Assembly (NCBI GenBank): GCA_964030475.1
Contig: CAXIPT010000001.1
Span: forward strand, 22,908,776 to 22,972,775
DNA from: Tethya wilhelma
Lineage: Eukaryota; Porifera; Demospongiae; Tethyida; Tethyidae
DNA: 64,000 nt
Direction: 5' to 3'
The notes under the pieces were generated by a model. It ran no database searches, was not told where the DNA came from, and saw only the letters and a program-made list of their open reading frames with translations. The position numbers and the translations under genes were made by a program. Of this stretch, positions 34,159 through 45,496 are shown one piece after another (positions within the stretch are counted from its first letter, which is position 1; the number at the start of each line of letters is the position of its first letter).

Positions 34159-36958
34159 CAACAGTATTTTCTGTGTGCTCTACGTTGCTATTATCATGAC
34201 CATTAAGACGAGCATAGCATGGGCCCACAACTACCACAATGCCACCAACAGCAGCTCCACTATTTCAATGGAATCAGAGAGGGATCACCTCACTCTGGGA
34301 GATGTACACTTGGGGCCTGCTAGTTTCAATGGAGCACTGACGGTGATATCCTACTGCAGTCTGTCTTTCATTTGTCACTTCAACCTCCTTCCTCTGGAGA
34401 AAGAGTTGAGACCACCAGTCACCAAGTTAAAGCTCTATGCCATTCTCATAGGGTCTATGCTGGTTGCCTATGTCCTTTATAATGTGGTGATCTTCTCTGG
34501 ATATTTCAATGTAAGCTAGTGTATCAGCTTAGCTTGTAACCTATCCTTATTGAAACCATCAGGGGGCAATTTTACTAGCTGTTTGTCTTATTATGAAGTT
34601 GTAAGATCTTGGTGTAGGGAATTCATAAAGGTTCTACATTTTGTATGTTTAGAATACCGCTTACAGTTACTGTCTATTTAGCCCTGACAGTAGGCTTCAT
34701 ATCATCAACCATGAATCATTTTAGAGTTGTGAATTGCTCAATGAAAAATAGCATAATTGTACAGTTATTATTCTTTTCTATACACATTGTCTGTGTCCTA
34801 TCTACGCTATAGGCTGTAGCTATTAGCTCACCTATTCACACACTAATGCACTCAGTTTTTCAGTGCTTTGAGGGAAGATGTGATGTTGAACTACCCTAAA
34901 GATGATGTGGCCATCACTACAGCTCGTGTGGCTCTCTTCTTCACTCTCCTCTTTAGCTACCCTGTCCTCTTCCATCCTGCCAGGGAGGCCATGAACAGGT
35001 GTGTTAGGACCTCAATATCATCTGTACTCCTGTAGCCAAGATATACATATATTTGGTTCCTGAGCTACATGCATGTATAGCTAGCGCAATAATCCTTGAA
35101 ATTGATACTTTTGGAATAGATGTTTGGGAAACAAACAGAAAATGAAGGTACCAAGGTGCATCACCCTTGGTGCGTAATATAGTTATATAAACTTTCAGGT
35201 ACTTAGTGTCATTGTGTTACGCAAATTTCAGGTAATCTTATATCAGTAGCTATGCTACGGGACTCGCTCAGGCTAGCCCCTCATGCTTGCCCCAAAATTT
35301 CAACAGTAAGCTTATGCATGGTTGTGGCCCCAAAGCTTAGCACAGCCTCTCAGATAGGCTGAAAAGCCTCAGATCTCAGGAACTACAGGCTTTGTTGCTT
35401 TATAAAAGAACCTCAGGCCATTTTATATCAGTAGCTAAGCTTCTATTATCTATGCTATGAGGCTCGCTCAGGCTCGTCCCCCAAAATTATGGGTGTGAGC
35501 GCTCAAAGAGGCTGAAACGCTCCATCAGATCTCAGGAACTACAAGCTTTTGTTGAATTCTTTGTGTAATTTTTTAAGATAATCTCGATTATTTTACCTTG
35601 GTATGCCGCTTTTGAAGACTGGAGCTGCCGTTCTTGAGATAATTTTATTATTATTATAGTTGGAACACACACACACACAGACAAAATGACTACCGTAACC
35701 CTTGGTACGCATGCACACCAGGGGTTAGTGACACTTCTACACATGACTACTATGGTCATTCATGATTTTTTTATTATACTGAAATCCTACCATTTTTATT
35801 CTCAGCAAAGTACAAGCATAGTATTGGTTGTTTTGTCCTAGCCTTGTCTCCAGGCCTGAGGGGGAGGGGCATCCCATTGGGGTGAAAGTGAGACCACCAG
35901 CACAAGATGATTGTATGGTATGATTTGAAAGGCCATGACTTGCTAGCCATGCTCAGCTCAAAGTAAATATGGCTAAATATCATTATTTCACCATGTACAC
36001 TACATGTTTTAAAAGTCTTACAGACTATAGGGTTTTAGTTGTACACTTTTCACAATTTGATTGAATCATTGATTCTGAGACTCAGCTGGTAGAGAATATG
36101 AACCTGTAGTGAAAAGTCATAGCTTAAACCTGGCCCTCTGCTATCTACTGTAATAATATATACTCTAAACATTTACATGGTGTAAGCAGTCTGGGATGTG
36201 TAATTTGAAAGTGGTGGAACCCTCTTCAATCCCTTCTTACATGCAGTGTGGCGGTAATGACTTATAGAATGATTACTACCTGTAAGAGCGTGGGCCAGCG
36301 GTGCAATGGCAGTGGTCATCACAGTGACGATGGTGAAGGTGATCAACTCATTCAAAGCACATCTTCTGAAGACAATGATGTACTAAATGACCAACTACCC
36401 ACTAGTCAATTCAAGGTACATAATATTCCCCATCATGCACCGTTTCACCAACTGTTACTGTTTCTGTGCCCAATTTGTTCTAGACAAGTAACATTGGTGT
36501 TTTTTGTTATTCACAGGTGTCAAGAATCGTGTGGTTGTGTGAGACTTGGATTATCTTTGCTACTACTTTGCTACTAGCCAGCTTCATACCAAATGTAAGT
36601 CCTATAGCTACAACATCATTCCATAGTTGATGTCAACTCACTACCAACCGTACAGGTGGGCTATGTTTGGAACTTCCTAGGCTCGACTGGTGGTACATTA
36701 ATCCTATACATCTACCCTCCAGCCTTCTACCTTCGGCTGCGCTACATGCGCTACAGGAAGAGAATGATTACCGATGGGGTTCCTCTATCCTTCCAGTGCA
36801 AGTCATCAACAGTTGTTAAGGAAATTATTGCTTTCACGATTCTTATAATTGGAGTCATTCTGCTTGTGGTTGAGAACTACCAAGCTGTAGCTGCTGTAGT
36901 TTATAGAACCCACAAACCATTGGCACAGTGTTTCTTCCTCAGATGTGATGACATATGA
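25283..36958 (+). CDS. SLC38-type amino-acid transporter, paralogue A
   Basis: Nine exons: 25283-25489, 25773-25898, 26004-26078, 33432-33592, 34165-34510, 34856-34998, 36247-36415, 36517-36594, 36656-36958, giving 535 aa. TM1 carries [19 protein letters not shown], the hallmark of the amino-acid transporter (Aa_trans) family. Later segments contain [20 protein letters not shown] and a C-terminal [16 protein letters not shown] block typical of SLC38. Expected role: Na+- or H+-coupled neutral amino-acid transport at the plasma or lysosomal membrane; substrate unknown. Five exons have exactly the same length as in paralogue B (126, 75, 161, 143 and 78 bp), which validates the join across the 7353-bp third intron. 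That intron contains UBE2S and most of TAB1 in antisense. An in-frame upstream ATG at 25193 lies in repeat-derived sequence. Confidence 0.85.
26098..26139. repeat. (CA)n microsatellite
   Basis: About 40 bp CA repeat in intron 3 of transporter A, directly after exon 3. Confidence 0.9.
26154..26298. mobile_element. Fold-back element
   Basis: Left arm GCCTTGTACCCAGGCCACTT and right arm AAGTGGCTTGGGTACAAGGC face each other around about 100 bp of AT-rich sequence with further internal complementarity (TTTTAGTGTTTCACG / CGTGAAAAGCTAAAA). MITE-like; in intron 3 of transporter A. Confidence 0.8.
26395..26528 (-). pseudogene. Orphan duplicate of the N-terminal TAB1 exon
   Basis: The minus-strand translation reads NAEPYKW..., [12 protein letters not shown]..., [14 protein letters not shown] and is clearly homologous to the TAB1 exon at 33315-33442 (SVDPYKW..., [12 protein letters not shown]..., [13 protein letters not shown]). 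Acceptor and donor positions and phases (0 in, 2 out) are conserved, and the lengths differ by 6 bp. No following TAB1-type exon exists to its left; that space is occupied by transporter A exons 2-3. It is a stray exon from a partial duplication, and UBE2S lies between it and the functional gene. The frame is intact, so recent origin or use as an alternative exon cannot be excluded. Confidence 0.7.
26969..29451 (-). CDS. UBE2S: Ubiquitin-conjugating enzyme E2 S
   Basis: Four exons in transcription order: 29451-29437, 29268-29115, 28650-28460, 27289-26969, giving 226 aa (human 222). The UBC fold is complete: [15 protein letters not shown] helix, [33 protein letters not shown], then the catalytic Cys in [12 protein letters not shown]. 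After the fold comes a Ser/Ala/Lys-rich tail ending KKALKRL. In vertebrates the basic tail and terminal Leu-Arg-type motif dock UBE2S on the anaphase-promoting complex, where it elongates Lys11-linked ubiquitin chains. Conservation of this end implies the same job here. The gene lies in intron 3 of transporter A, antisense, 0.4 kb downstream of TAB1 on the same strand. Confidence 0.95.
29736..29800. repeat. (CA)n microsatellite
   Basis: CA repeat of about 60 bp in the short interval between TAB1 (its 3' end) and UBE2S; probably TAB1 3' UTR. Confidence 0.9.
29868..33442 (-). CDS. TAB1: TAK1-binding protein 1 homologue (PP2C-like)
   Basis: Exons found, in order: 33442-33315, 32782-32536, 32360-32187, 32013-31814, 31602-29868; all phases join, about 760 aa. 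The initiating exon, expected to be very short, was not located to the right of 33442. The PP2C-type domain spans the first four exons and the start of the last. Landmarks: [35 protein letters not shown] then [29 protein letters not shown] and [14 protein letters not shown]. The order and the DYS/GYxDID segment identify TAB1 rather than a generic phosphatase. The C-terminal ~420 residues are Gln/Pro/His/Tyr- and later Ser/Glu-rich, longer than in vertebrates; a YLSFF segment is the only candidate I see for a TAK1-binding helix. TAB1 activates TAK1 in TGF-beta, IL-1 and stress signalling. Confidence 0.88.
34124..34155. repeat. (CA)n tract
   Basis: Short CA repeat forming the end of intron 4 of transporter A, ahead of the acceptor before 34165. 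Confidence 0.85.
35240..35570. repeat. Direct duplication in intron 6 of transporter A
   Basis: Two diverged copies of a unit of about 150-190 bp: GGGACTCGCTCAGGCTAGCCC ... CAGATCTCAGGAACTACAGG and GAGGCTCGCTCAGGCTCGTC ... CAGATCTCAGGAACTACAAG. Non-coding. Confidence 0.65.
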
Positions 36959-37757
36959 CTCACTTCAGTGACTGTCAGGTGGCTCAAATTCTTCATTCAA
37001 TATTACTTGAGATTGAGAGGGTTTGGGCAATTATAAAATTTTTATCTTAATTATTTGTATCCAGCTTCATGTATCAAAAATCAATTTGCATCAATAGTAA
37101 TAATTGTTATAAATTGTTTTAAGTCCAATGAGGTATTCTATATATGTCTCAGTAGCTAATATATGAGTGACGGAGTGAGGCATTCACATAATTGAAGACC
37201 ATGAGTTCTGTTGGGTGGGTACCCTTGACTTAAGGTTTGTAACATTCTACCCTAATGATTATAATAACTGAACTGTCCATGCATGTTCAATGCATTTTAA
37301 AATTTAAGTTGTTTTTGAAAACTAGCTATTTTTTTTGTAGCCACCTGGCTGTTTGTCACCATGTTGGTTTGATGTGGCATCAATGTCTACATAACTTTGC
37401 ATGCCTGGTGTTAGTCCATAAAGATGTCTGATGATCCTTAGTGACATGCAATGTGGTAATTATTATGCATACACCACATCTCTTGAAATTATATCGGAAT
37501 GGAGGAAAGCTAATTTATCCATTCCGATATTATTTCAAGACATGCGGAACTAAAAGTCCTGTTCCCATTCATCGTAGCAGTAATGGAGGATTTTATAATG
37601 CACTAGCATTCATGCATCATTGAACTGCTTGTGTAAAGGTCTCCGAGTGCAGTCACAAGATACGTTATGATATAAAAGGGAGGGCTGATTTGATCTTGAT
37701 ATCAGTGTAATCAACCACTACTTGCAGTGTTGTGTAGCTGTTCACAAAAGAGACTGC
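36959..37757. other. Intergenic region
   Basis: 3' flank of transporter A and 5' flank of the YWTD/EGF gene. One short hairpin (arms ATATCGGAATGGA and its complement at 37490-37533) is present. No coding exon was recognised. Confidence 0.5.
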
Positions 37758-38171
37758 ATGAGGAAGATGGCCATGACACTATGCAAGGTGTTTGTGTACA
37801 TGTACATGTTGATTTTCTTTGTGTGCCTTGTTACTGAACCAACCCGAGGACAAACAGTACGATGTAAGTTAATTGATATTGATGATCAATTATACTCGTC
37901 TTCGTAATAATTGTTGAACGTATTTTGCATCATACTTACAGTCATTCGTGGGCCACCTTTCATCTTGTACTGTGTTTATCAGAAGGAGATCAGAGTGATC
38001 AATCTGGATGGTTCTGATCCAGAAACAATTCACACTGGAAACTGTCCAGTTCGTGTTGACTATGACATAAGGTTAGACACAATAATTTATTATGTCATGT
38101 TTATACTCAGGTTAAACCGTTCGACAGGTACATCATGTACTAAGTGTCTTTATCACATTTCCTGTAGCTGT

Positions 38172-38241
<70 letters not shown>

Positions 38242-40627
38242 TATCAAAACTTTTATTACAACATATCACTTCTCTTGCCAGAAAAGTATTCTCAGTGATC
38301 AATGAAATGTGCACCACTGATATGTTCACTTAAATTTTAAACGTATTTAAATTTGTTATCTCTGGTAATATTGCCACAAAAGGAGTGTTAATATAATTAC
38401 AAGTAATAAAAATTTCAAAAAATAAGCAGTGTAGGAATGGGCAGTGCAGTAAAAAGTATTGGAACAAGGATGGTCTCAATTTCGGCACATGACTACTTCA
38501 TTTTCATTTTTGATCCCTCATTGCTAATTATTGTAAATGGTTCACAGAATCAATGATCTGTATACTTGAATAGCTAATCAATATGGATCACATACTAATG
38601 GTTCAAATTTCTACCAATCTTATCACTTAGCTAATAAGTGGAACAAATTATGGCAAGCAGGATTAAATTACCGCCCAGACTTAAATGAAGTAGTCATGTG
38701 CCGAAATTGAGACCATCCTTGTTCCAATACTTTTTACTGCACTGCCCATTCCTACACTGCTTATTTTTTGAAATTTTTATTACTTGTTCATTCACTTTTT
38801 TTAACACTACACTGTGAGGAGACTATCAGAGACTGGTTAGTTCCTACAAAAAGCTTGAGTTAGCTGAGTAGAAGCTACATTGTCTGCAAGAGTAGCTAAT
38901 GCGCATGCGCAATAAATGCCACGTGGATAATCAATGACCTTTGAACTCTACAAGAAGATGACTACATTCAAGTACATGAATTTATACTCTCAGTTTCAAA
39001 GCTTTCTAGTTTTTGTTTAGGCTTATTTGTGATTAAAACGAGTATCAAGGAATGTAGTACCTATNTTAATAGAAGATGAGATAGAGGTTTATGACCTCAA
39101 TAACAACACGTATTGGACTGTTGCCAGTGGCAATGGAATTGCAACTCCAAGAATGATAGCCGTTGATCCCATCAATAAGTATGAAGTTTGCAATGTTAAT
39201 AATCAATTTTGTTTTCTGTGTAAAAAAAAAAAAATACTAAGTTTACAAGTTAATGTGTTAATTTTTTCTCTCTTCTAAGCTGGTTGTATTGGCTTGATCA
39301 CGGTGCAAGTAGAATTGAGAGATCTCATCTTGATGGAACAGGAAGAGAAGTGATAGTCTCTGGTGGATTCAATGATGCCTATTCCATTACAGTGGACATA
39401 TCAAATCAGAAGCTCTACTGGACCAACTATGGTGGGTACACTATCGAAACAGCCAATGTGGATGGAACTGGCCGGACTAGAGTGCGTGGAGTTAACCAAA
39501 CACCTTATGGTGTGTCATACTTCAATGGTGCTGTATACTATACTGACTGGAGAAGCCAGAGAGTCAATTGTGTTCGTGATGGTTCTTTGACGACTTTGAT
39601 AACAGAGACAGAATTATCACAACAGACCAGATTGACAACAGGTATCGCAGTAGTGGATTTGTCAAGGCAACCCCTACCAGGTGTGTTAATTATTGCATTC
39701 ATTTATAGGAATAGCAACAGGACATCAGAGGGGTCTAGGGGCCGGGAATGTAGTGTAAAGGTTGTTGTTGTTGTTCAAGTGTTGTTGTGTGTGGCATGGC
39801 CATGGGTGCTATGCATGCATTGTTGACTCTAGTGTATCATGCAATGAGGAAACTAAAATGATTAGAACAGTACATGCTTATTATGCTTTCGTAAACTAAT
39901 TTCCTAAGTAACATTCCTTGTGCATGTAAAATTAATGTTGTGTTACTTGTGTACTTGTGACATGATTGTGGGCAGTGGACAATATGATTTTTGATTTGAC
40001 AAAGTTAATAGTTATTCACTAGAGGCTTGACTTTGTCAAATGTGTGCTAATGCTTTACAAAATAAATCATACATTACCTATTTTGTACAAAGTTAATATT
40101 TTTATCATGCCATATCATAATAATGCATACTGTTTTTACATGTTATTAATTATGGCCATGCAGATGTAATCAATGAATGTGAGGTGTCTCTTGATGTCTG
40201 TGATGATGAAAATGCTGTCTGTACTGACTTGGAGGAGGGCTACAGTTGTGAATGTAAGCTTGGTTATGTAGGAGATGGATCTACTTGCACAAAGCCCAGT
40301 CATACTGATAATGGGCATTCCTCTAACCATTATAATTTAATGCCTCACTGATCTACTCATAACCATAGATAATAGGCGGAGTATATTATCTATGTCATAA
40401 CGTACAATGTCTTCATGAATCTACTTACTTATAATCTAACTGATAGTATTAAAATTAATTTGTTTACCACAGTACATCCAATAGTCACTCTCCCGCCCTC
40501 TGAGTCTGAAGGTGAAGCCTGTCCCTCCGATGACCTGCGTCAAGCTACTCTGGATGGGATTGTCATGAGGTTCAATCAGTGCTTGGAAACAGAACAACTG
40601 TCACTTATGAGGGCTTCTAGACTCTAA
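37758..40627 (+). CDS. Secreted LDLR class B (YWTD) repeat and EGF-domain protein
   Basis: Supported exons: 37758-37863 (signal peptide, MRKMAMTLCK start), 37942-38071, 39050-39178, 39280-39680 and one from 40164. The first four junctions are phase-consistent. The repeats read as YWTD propeller blades: VINLDGSDPETIHTG, IEVYDLNN, LYWLDHGASRIERSHLDGTG, KLYWTNYGGYTIETANVDGT and VYYTDWRSQRVNC. The 40164 exon encodes a complete EGF module (NECEV...CDDENAVC...YSCECKLGYVGDGSTC). A last open stretch with an acceptor near 40473 runs to a TAA at 40625-40627, but its junction with the EGF exon has no good donor. The EGF exon alone stops at 40349-40351. With about five blades and one EGF the propeller looks incomplete. 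A secreted ligand- or matrix-binding role is inferred. Confidence 0.65.
38172..38239. repeat. (CA)n microsatellite
   Basis: Uninterrupted CA repeat of about 68 bp in intron 2 of the YWTD/EGF gene. Confidence 0.95.
38401..38787. mobile_element. Long-armed inverted-repeat element
   Basis: The arms are about 100 bp each and essentially perfect. The left begins AAGTAATAAAAATTTCAAAA and continues through AAGCAGTGTAGGAATGGGCA; the right is its reverse complement. About 185 bp separates them. It lies in intron 2 of the YWTD/EGF gene. A shorter relative is at 46882-47036. Confidence 0.9.
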
Positions 40628-41446
40628 GGTACTTAACATGTCATGATTGTCAACTGAACATAATGTTTGTAGTGAACAACTTGTAGAGTTAATTTCTGCA
40701 TAGATACCCATAGCCGTACTATTATGTTTGTGTAGTATAATGTAGTATATAGAGCGATCAGTTTTATTTTTATATTGCACGCATGCATGTGTTAGTGTCT
40801 CTTAGTACTAGTACTGACACGTACAATGTCATCATATAATTATCATTGAAGAACAACCTTGGTTTTGATTGGTTTAGCTATTATAATTACAATGTGAGGT
40901 ACATAAGAGCTCATTGTAAGATTGTCTTCTTTATATGTCCATCTTAAGTACATGGCCATGGGTTAGGGGTCTTTCTTATGTAAGGAGTCCCTTTGTATTC
41001 TGGGTATTCAATTAACAAACTTAAGTGAAGGATTGTCCCCTTATTACTTATGCGATTAAAAGTAGTTCTTTCACCCATAAGTCTGAAGTCGATTGAGCAC
41101 TTAAGAGAGAGTCAATGAAGCATTAATGAGTCTGGTTGACAGCTCTTGGCATTTAATATGCTAGTATAATTATAGTGATTTTATTTGATTAGTCTAGCTA
41201 CACAATGCATAATTATAGTTGGGCAAGTCAACTGCATGTTCACAGTGCACTAGTGTTGTGGTTTCAGTGTGTGAAAGGTCAAAAGGGAGCCTGCATGGGA
41301 ACAATTAATGCAGTCTGGATCTGCTATCAGACTGTGAACTGTTATTATAGCTGGTGCTGAGCCCCACCCATAAAATGAATTTTCAATGACCAACCTTTGA
41401 ACTTATTTGGGACAGCTAGAGAGCTAGAGCTATAACCGCGTGAGAT
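40628..41446. other. Intergenic region
   Basis: AT-rich sequence without a recognisable exon. It includes the promoter side of the hydrolase-like gene starting at 41447. Confidence 0.5.
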
Positions 41447-43144
41447 ATGGCGATTCTTTTTTTGTGGTGTGTTTCCCTAGTCATTTTAAAGACCTCTGCA
41501 AGGCCAGCTGATTGGCTTTTGGACAAAGTAGAAACCCAGGCAAGTACTATAAAGGTTGCTATGTTATACAGTAGACGCTCATATACCTTTATGTAAGTTT
41601 TTAATTGCACTATTGTAGACAGTAAGTTCTTACTTTACATTATACAGGTTGAGTTGCTTAAAGATCGTGCATTTATTTCTCTGACAAATGGGTTAATCAC
41701 ACGCTCTTTCATGACATCATCTGATAATGATGATGGAACTTTTGGCACAATTGACTATCGCAGTGAGGTGGCATCAAGGTCTCTCCTCCGAACCCTGTTG
41801 CCTGAAGGGTTTATCACCCTCGATGGAACAGTTTACCCCATTGGTGGATTGACACAGGCAGGCATCCACTCATACCTGAATCGAAGTATGTACAACCTCA
41901 CTGTACTTCCAAACTCTTATCAGTTTGTCAACTATAGTACTAGCTCACCCAAAGCACGTTATCCTTGGACCCCTGGCACTAGGTATGCCCCAAAGAATGT
42001 TGACTGGCCTCCCAAAGGGCTCACTCTCACTGTCGAGTTACAAGCACCTAAGAATGTCAGCAAACCTGCTCATCGCAATGTCCGTGTCTTTGTCAACTAT
42101 GAGATGTATGTTGGTGTGCCGTTACTGGCAAAATGGATAACTGTGCAAACATCTGACAGTGTTCAAGTTCGTGTCGATGCTATTCAAATAGAATACCTTG
42201 GAACACAGAAGCCCTATGCTCCACTGAGCCTGTCAGCCATGGCTCATCCTTGGGAACATGACACATCTGCAGTCACTGCATCCTGGCTCTATGTGGAAGC
42301 TGACACTCCTCATGGTGGTAGCATTGTATGGGACGTGGATCCTGCAGCTGGGAGTAGCCCGGGCTCAGACCAACCCCTGCTAAAGTGCAGCTACACCAGT
42401 GGACCTGGTGTGGTATTAAGCACTAGTAGTCAAAGAACATCATCAAGAATGGACAGTTCAGCTGGCATTGGGGATTCTCCTGTTGTAACGAGTTTTGATA
42501 CCTATCATGTGTTGGAACTTGTAACAGACTCATATGATAGGGAAAGGGTTGCTCTAAGCCGCCATCGAATGACTAGACTACTGGCGCCTCAAACTCAAGA
42601 AAACCCAATATTCTTTCACTGCACTGATTCCTCTCCCAATGGTTTCAAGAGTGCCATTGATCAAATGACAGCTGTAGGGTTTGAAATGTTCCTGTACAGC
42701 TTTGGATCAGGTTTTAATCTTGAGAGCACAGATGCTGCATACATCAAACAGATAACATCAGATGTGCAATATGCTAAATCCAAAGGAATTGAAGTCGGAG
42801 GGTAAGTTGGGCTAGGAGAATTTCTTGCATGAGGTTATATATAATTACAGTGAACCCTTTTCACATTTACGCATGTGGTTGAGGTATTGTGTGTATATGC
42901 TGAGTCAGAGACTCTTGAAAACCTTGAAATTTTTTACTATAGAACTTCTTGTTTCTGTCTCTTTATAGGTATGACCTGATTGACTTGGAGCGAGGTCATG
43001 GAGGCTATGGTGGTAACGTCGGTGACCAATGGGATGCTGTTGATGTCAATAGTGGACAGTTTACAAAAGATGCTTGTTTTGCATCAGGATGGCAAGTTGT
43101 AGACACTAGCCTAAGTACACTTGTTGGTAGCATCAATTTATGTT

Positions 43145-43195
<51 letters not shown>

Positions 43196-45058
43196 GAGAG
43201 AGAGAGAGAGAGAGATGGTACTCCTTTCATTGCCACTTGTATAGGTATGACAAAATACGAGAAATAATATTCAACTTTGTTGACAACACTGGTTTGATCA
43301 ACTTTGAAACCGATGGTCCGTATGGTGGAGGAGCATGTGCCTCAAAGAACCACTCCCACCACACTGATGCTGAGGACTCCATCTACTGGCAGACTAGACT
43401 TCAAGGACAGCTATATGCCGACCTGAGGGCTAAGAATGTCTACATTCACCAACCTGACAACTACTTCTACTGGGGAGGGAGCAAAACTGGAATGGGGTGA
43501 GGATGGTTTGACGTACCATATAGCGGGAAAATTTCATGGGGTTTAACTTTTGTGGATCATGCTCTATCCACGAAAGTTTTTATCCGCTTTGACATTTTTG
43601 ACGCTGTTTTTGGTTTAGCGTATCTTAAAAAATGCTTTCAATAAGAATCTTGTCTCAATTTTCATTACCAATCCCAAAAATGTTTGACTAGAGACAGTTT
43701 GACATCGTGAAACTTTCCCGCTATAAAGGGTATTGTCTGCTAATTCAAGTATTCAGCAATTGTTTCTTCTATAATAATTATATGCCTCAATTGAAATTTG
43801 CTTTTCCTAAGGACCTTTTAGTGGTACATGTACATAGCAATCACATTGTTATGCTTAACAGTTAAAAAGAATAAACAGCTAATGAACTGTAAAGTTGAAA
43901 TATGAATGACATTATTGCAATCACATGCTGTCATGAATAATTTACTGATTAATAACCATTACCAGCAATTTTTCTTGTATAGGTACAATGAAAACCAATA
44001 TAGCTTGCCCCGTTGGGAAGATTTAAGTGTGAGTCGTCAAGGCATGTATGATGACACCTACCACTTCATACCGACACAGGGATGGATGTTCCTACCACTG
44101 GTACAGTATCATGGAGGTATGTGTGTGATAATGAGTCATATACACCTACACACACTGAGCATAATTTTGACCATGGAACATTCACATTCAATTTGTTCTC
44201 CTTTGCTAAAATTTCTACTTTCTGCATTCCAGTGGATTCACATGATACATAATAACTATAATTATCATAATATCAATGATGTTTCATGCACACAGGTGGA
44301 AATGCAGCAGAATTTGAACCTCTCTCAGATCATTTGGTTGAGTATGAATGGGGGCTAGCCCAATACTTTGGCTATGGAGTGGCTGCTTGCTACAGGGGAC
44401 CTAGGTGAGCAAGAGGTAGCTGCTAAAAATCTTGATTATTGTTGACCAGATTGTTACCAATAATTATGACCATTTCTGTCTTAATAAGTTATGTGCTTTA
44501 CTGTATAGACTATATGACAGTGACAGTACTAAAGCCTTGGTTTCTAAATGGGTGTCATTCTATAAGCAGTATCGAGACATTCTCATCAGTGATATTGTAC
44601 ATGTTAGAAGACCAGACTTGCAAGGTGAAGTGTATAGTCCTTGTTCTGCGTCAATTCATTGATGGTCACTCTCAATTGCATATAAGACTTTTCCCGGATA
44701 GCTAGAATATAGTTATTGTGTAACCATGGTGTTCAATCACTCCACATTTGTTACTATTAATTTTATACATCACATTTTCACCATGCTTGTATAATATGCA
44801 GACTATGATTGTATTCTACATGTGAACCCCTATCTTGAGAACTGTGGACTAGCAATGATCTTCAACCCTACCATCACCTCGATCACAAAGAACATCTCCC
44901 TGCCACTCTATTACACTGGCATATCAGAGAAGGCAATGGTCATGAAGGAAGGGGGGGGCCCAGTCACTTATACCTTGAACAGAGACTATACTGTTGATAT
45001 TTCTGTTACAGTGGCAGCTAAAGAGATAACCTGGTACGTTTTAAAAAATGCAAGCTAA
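41447..45058 (+). CDS. Secreted protein of glycoside-hydrolase character (TIM-barrel-like)
   Basis: Exons: 41447-41539, 41648-42801, 42969-about 43125, 43245-43496, 43983-44116, 44296-44404, 44509-44624, 44802-45058; about 750 aa. The N terminus (MAILFLWCVSLVILKTSA) is a signal peptide. The first third resembles a beta-sandwich (NGLITRSF, LLPEGFITLDGTVYPIGG). The middle has barrel-like strands: FEMFLYSFGSGF, KSKGIEVGGYDLID and LINFETDGPYGGG, the last with an acidic pair in the place a clan-D glycosidase nucleophile would sit. A C-terminal beta domain follows (CGLAMIFNPT... TGISEKAM). I cannot assign a GH family with certainty; alpha-galactosidase-like is the best guess. Intron 1 uses a GC donor (CAG|GCAAGT). 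The exon 3 to exon 4 junction is unresolved: no phase-2 GT was found before the GA repeat. Confidence 0.6.
43149..43214. repeat. (GA)n microsatellite
   Basis: About 65 bp of GA repeat, in the intron before the 43245 exon of the hydrolase-like gene. Confidence 0.95.
43516..43730. mobile_element. MITE, CCGTATAGCGGGAAA family
   Basis: Left end CCATATAGCGGGAAAATTTC and right end reading GAAACTTTCCCGCTATAAAG; about 215 bp in an intron of the hydrolase-like gene. Confidence 0.75.
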
Positions 45059-45496
45059 AAAGTAGGGAGACATTAGTGTATGGTTTTAAACTTTTTAAGT
45101 CAAATGTACAGGTTTACTGTGTGCACATGCAATAAATTTATATTGTTTTGAGTTATAATACTATTAAACCCTGTTTTAATGGAACAATACAAATTAAACT
45201 GCTGGTTCATATCAATCACATGAATCAAGAGATTTATTTTGACTGCAGGCTGTGAAATGCCTTGGATAGTGTAATAGCAGGACTGTCAGTGACTATTGAC
45301 TGCTATAGAGCCTGCTAGCGCTAACAAGTGCTAGCTTAGCTTAGCCCCAATCTACGGTGGTGGCCCTGGCTTAGCCCTGAGCTCTGACACGCTTGACCTT
45401 TACACTCTCACTCTGTGTACTTTGACCTTCGAGGAAAGTGAGCATTAAAAAGAAAGCAGGTGCACAGCGAGAACTCTGTAAACAAGATAATGTATA
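45059..45496. other. Intergenic region
   Basis: A short interval containing the 3' flank of the hydrolase-like gene and the promoter of the GT92 gene. No exon or strong motif was recognised. Confidence 0.5.
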
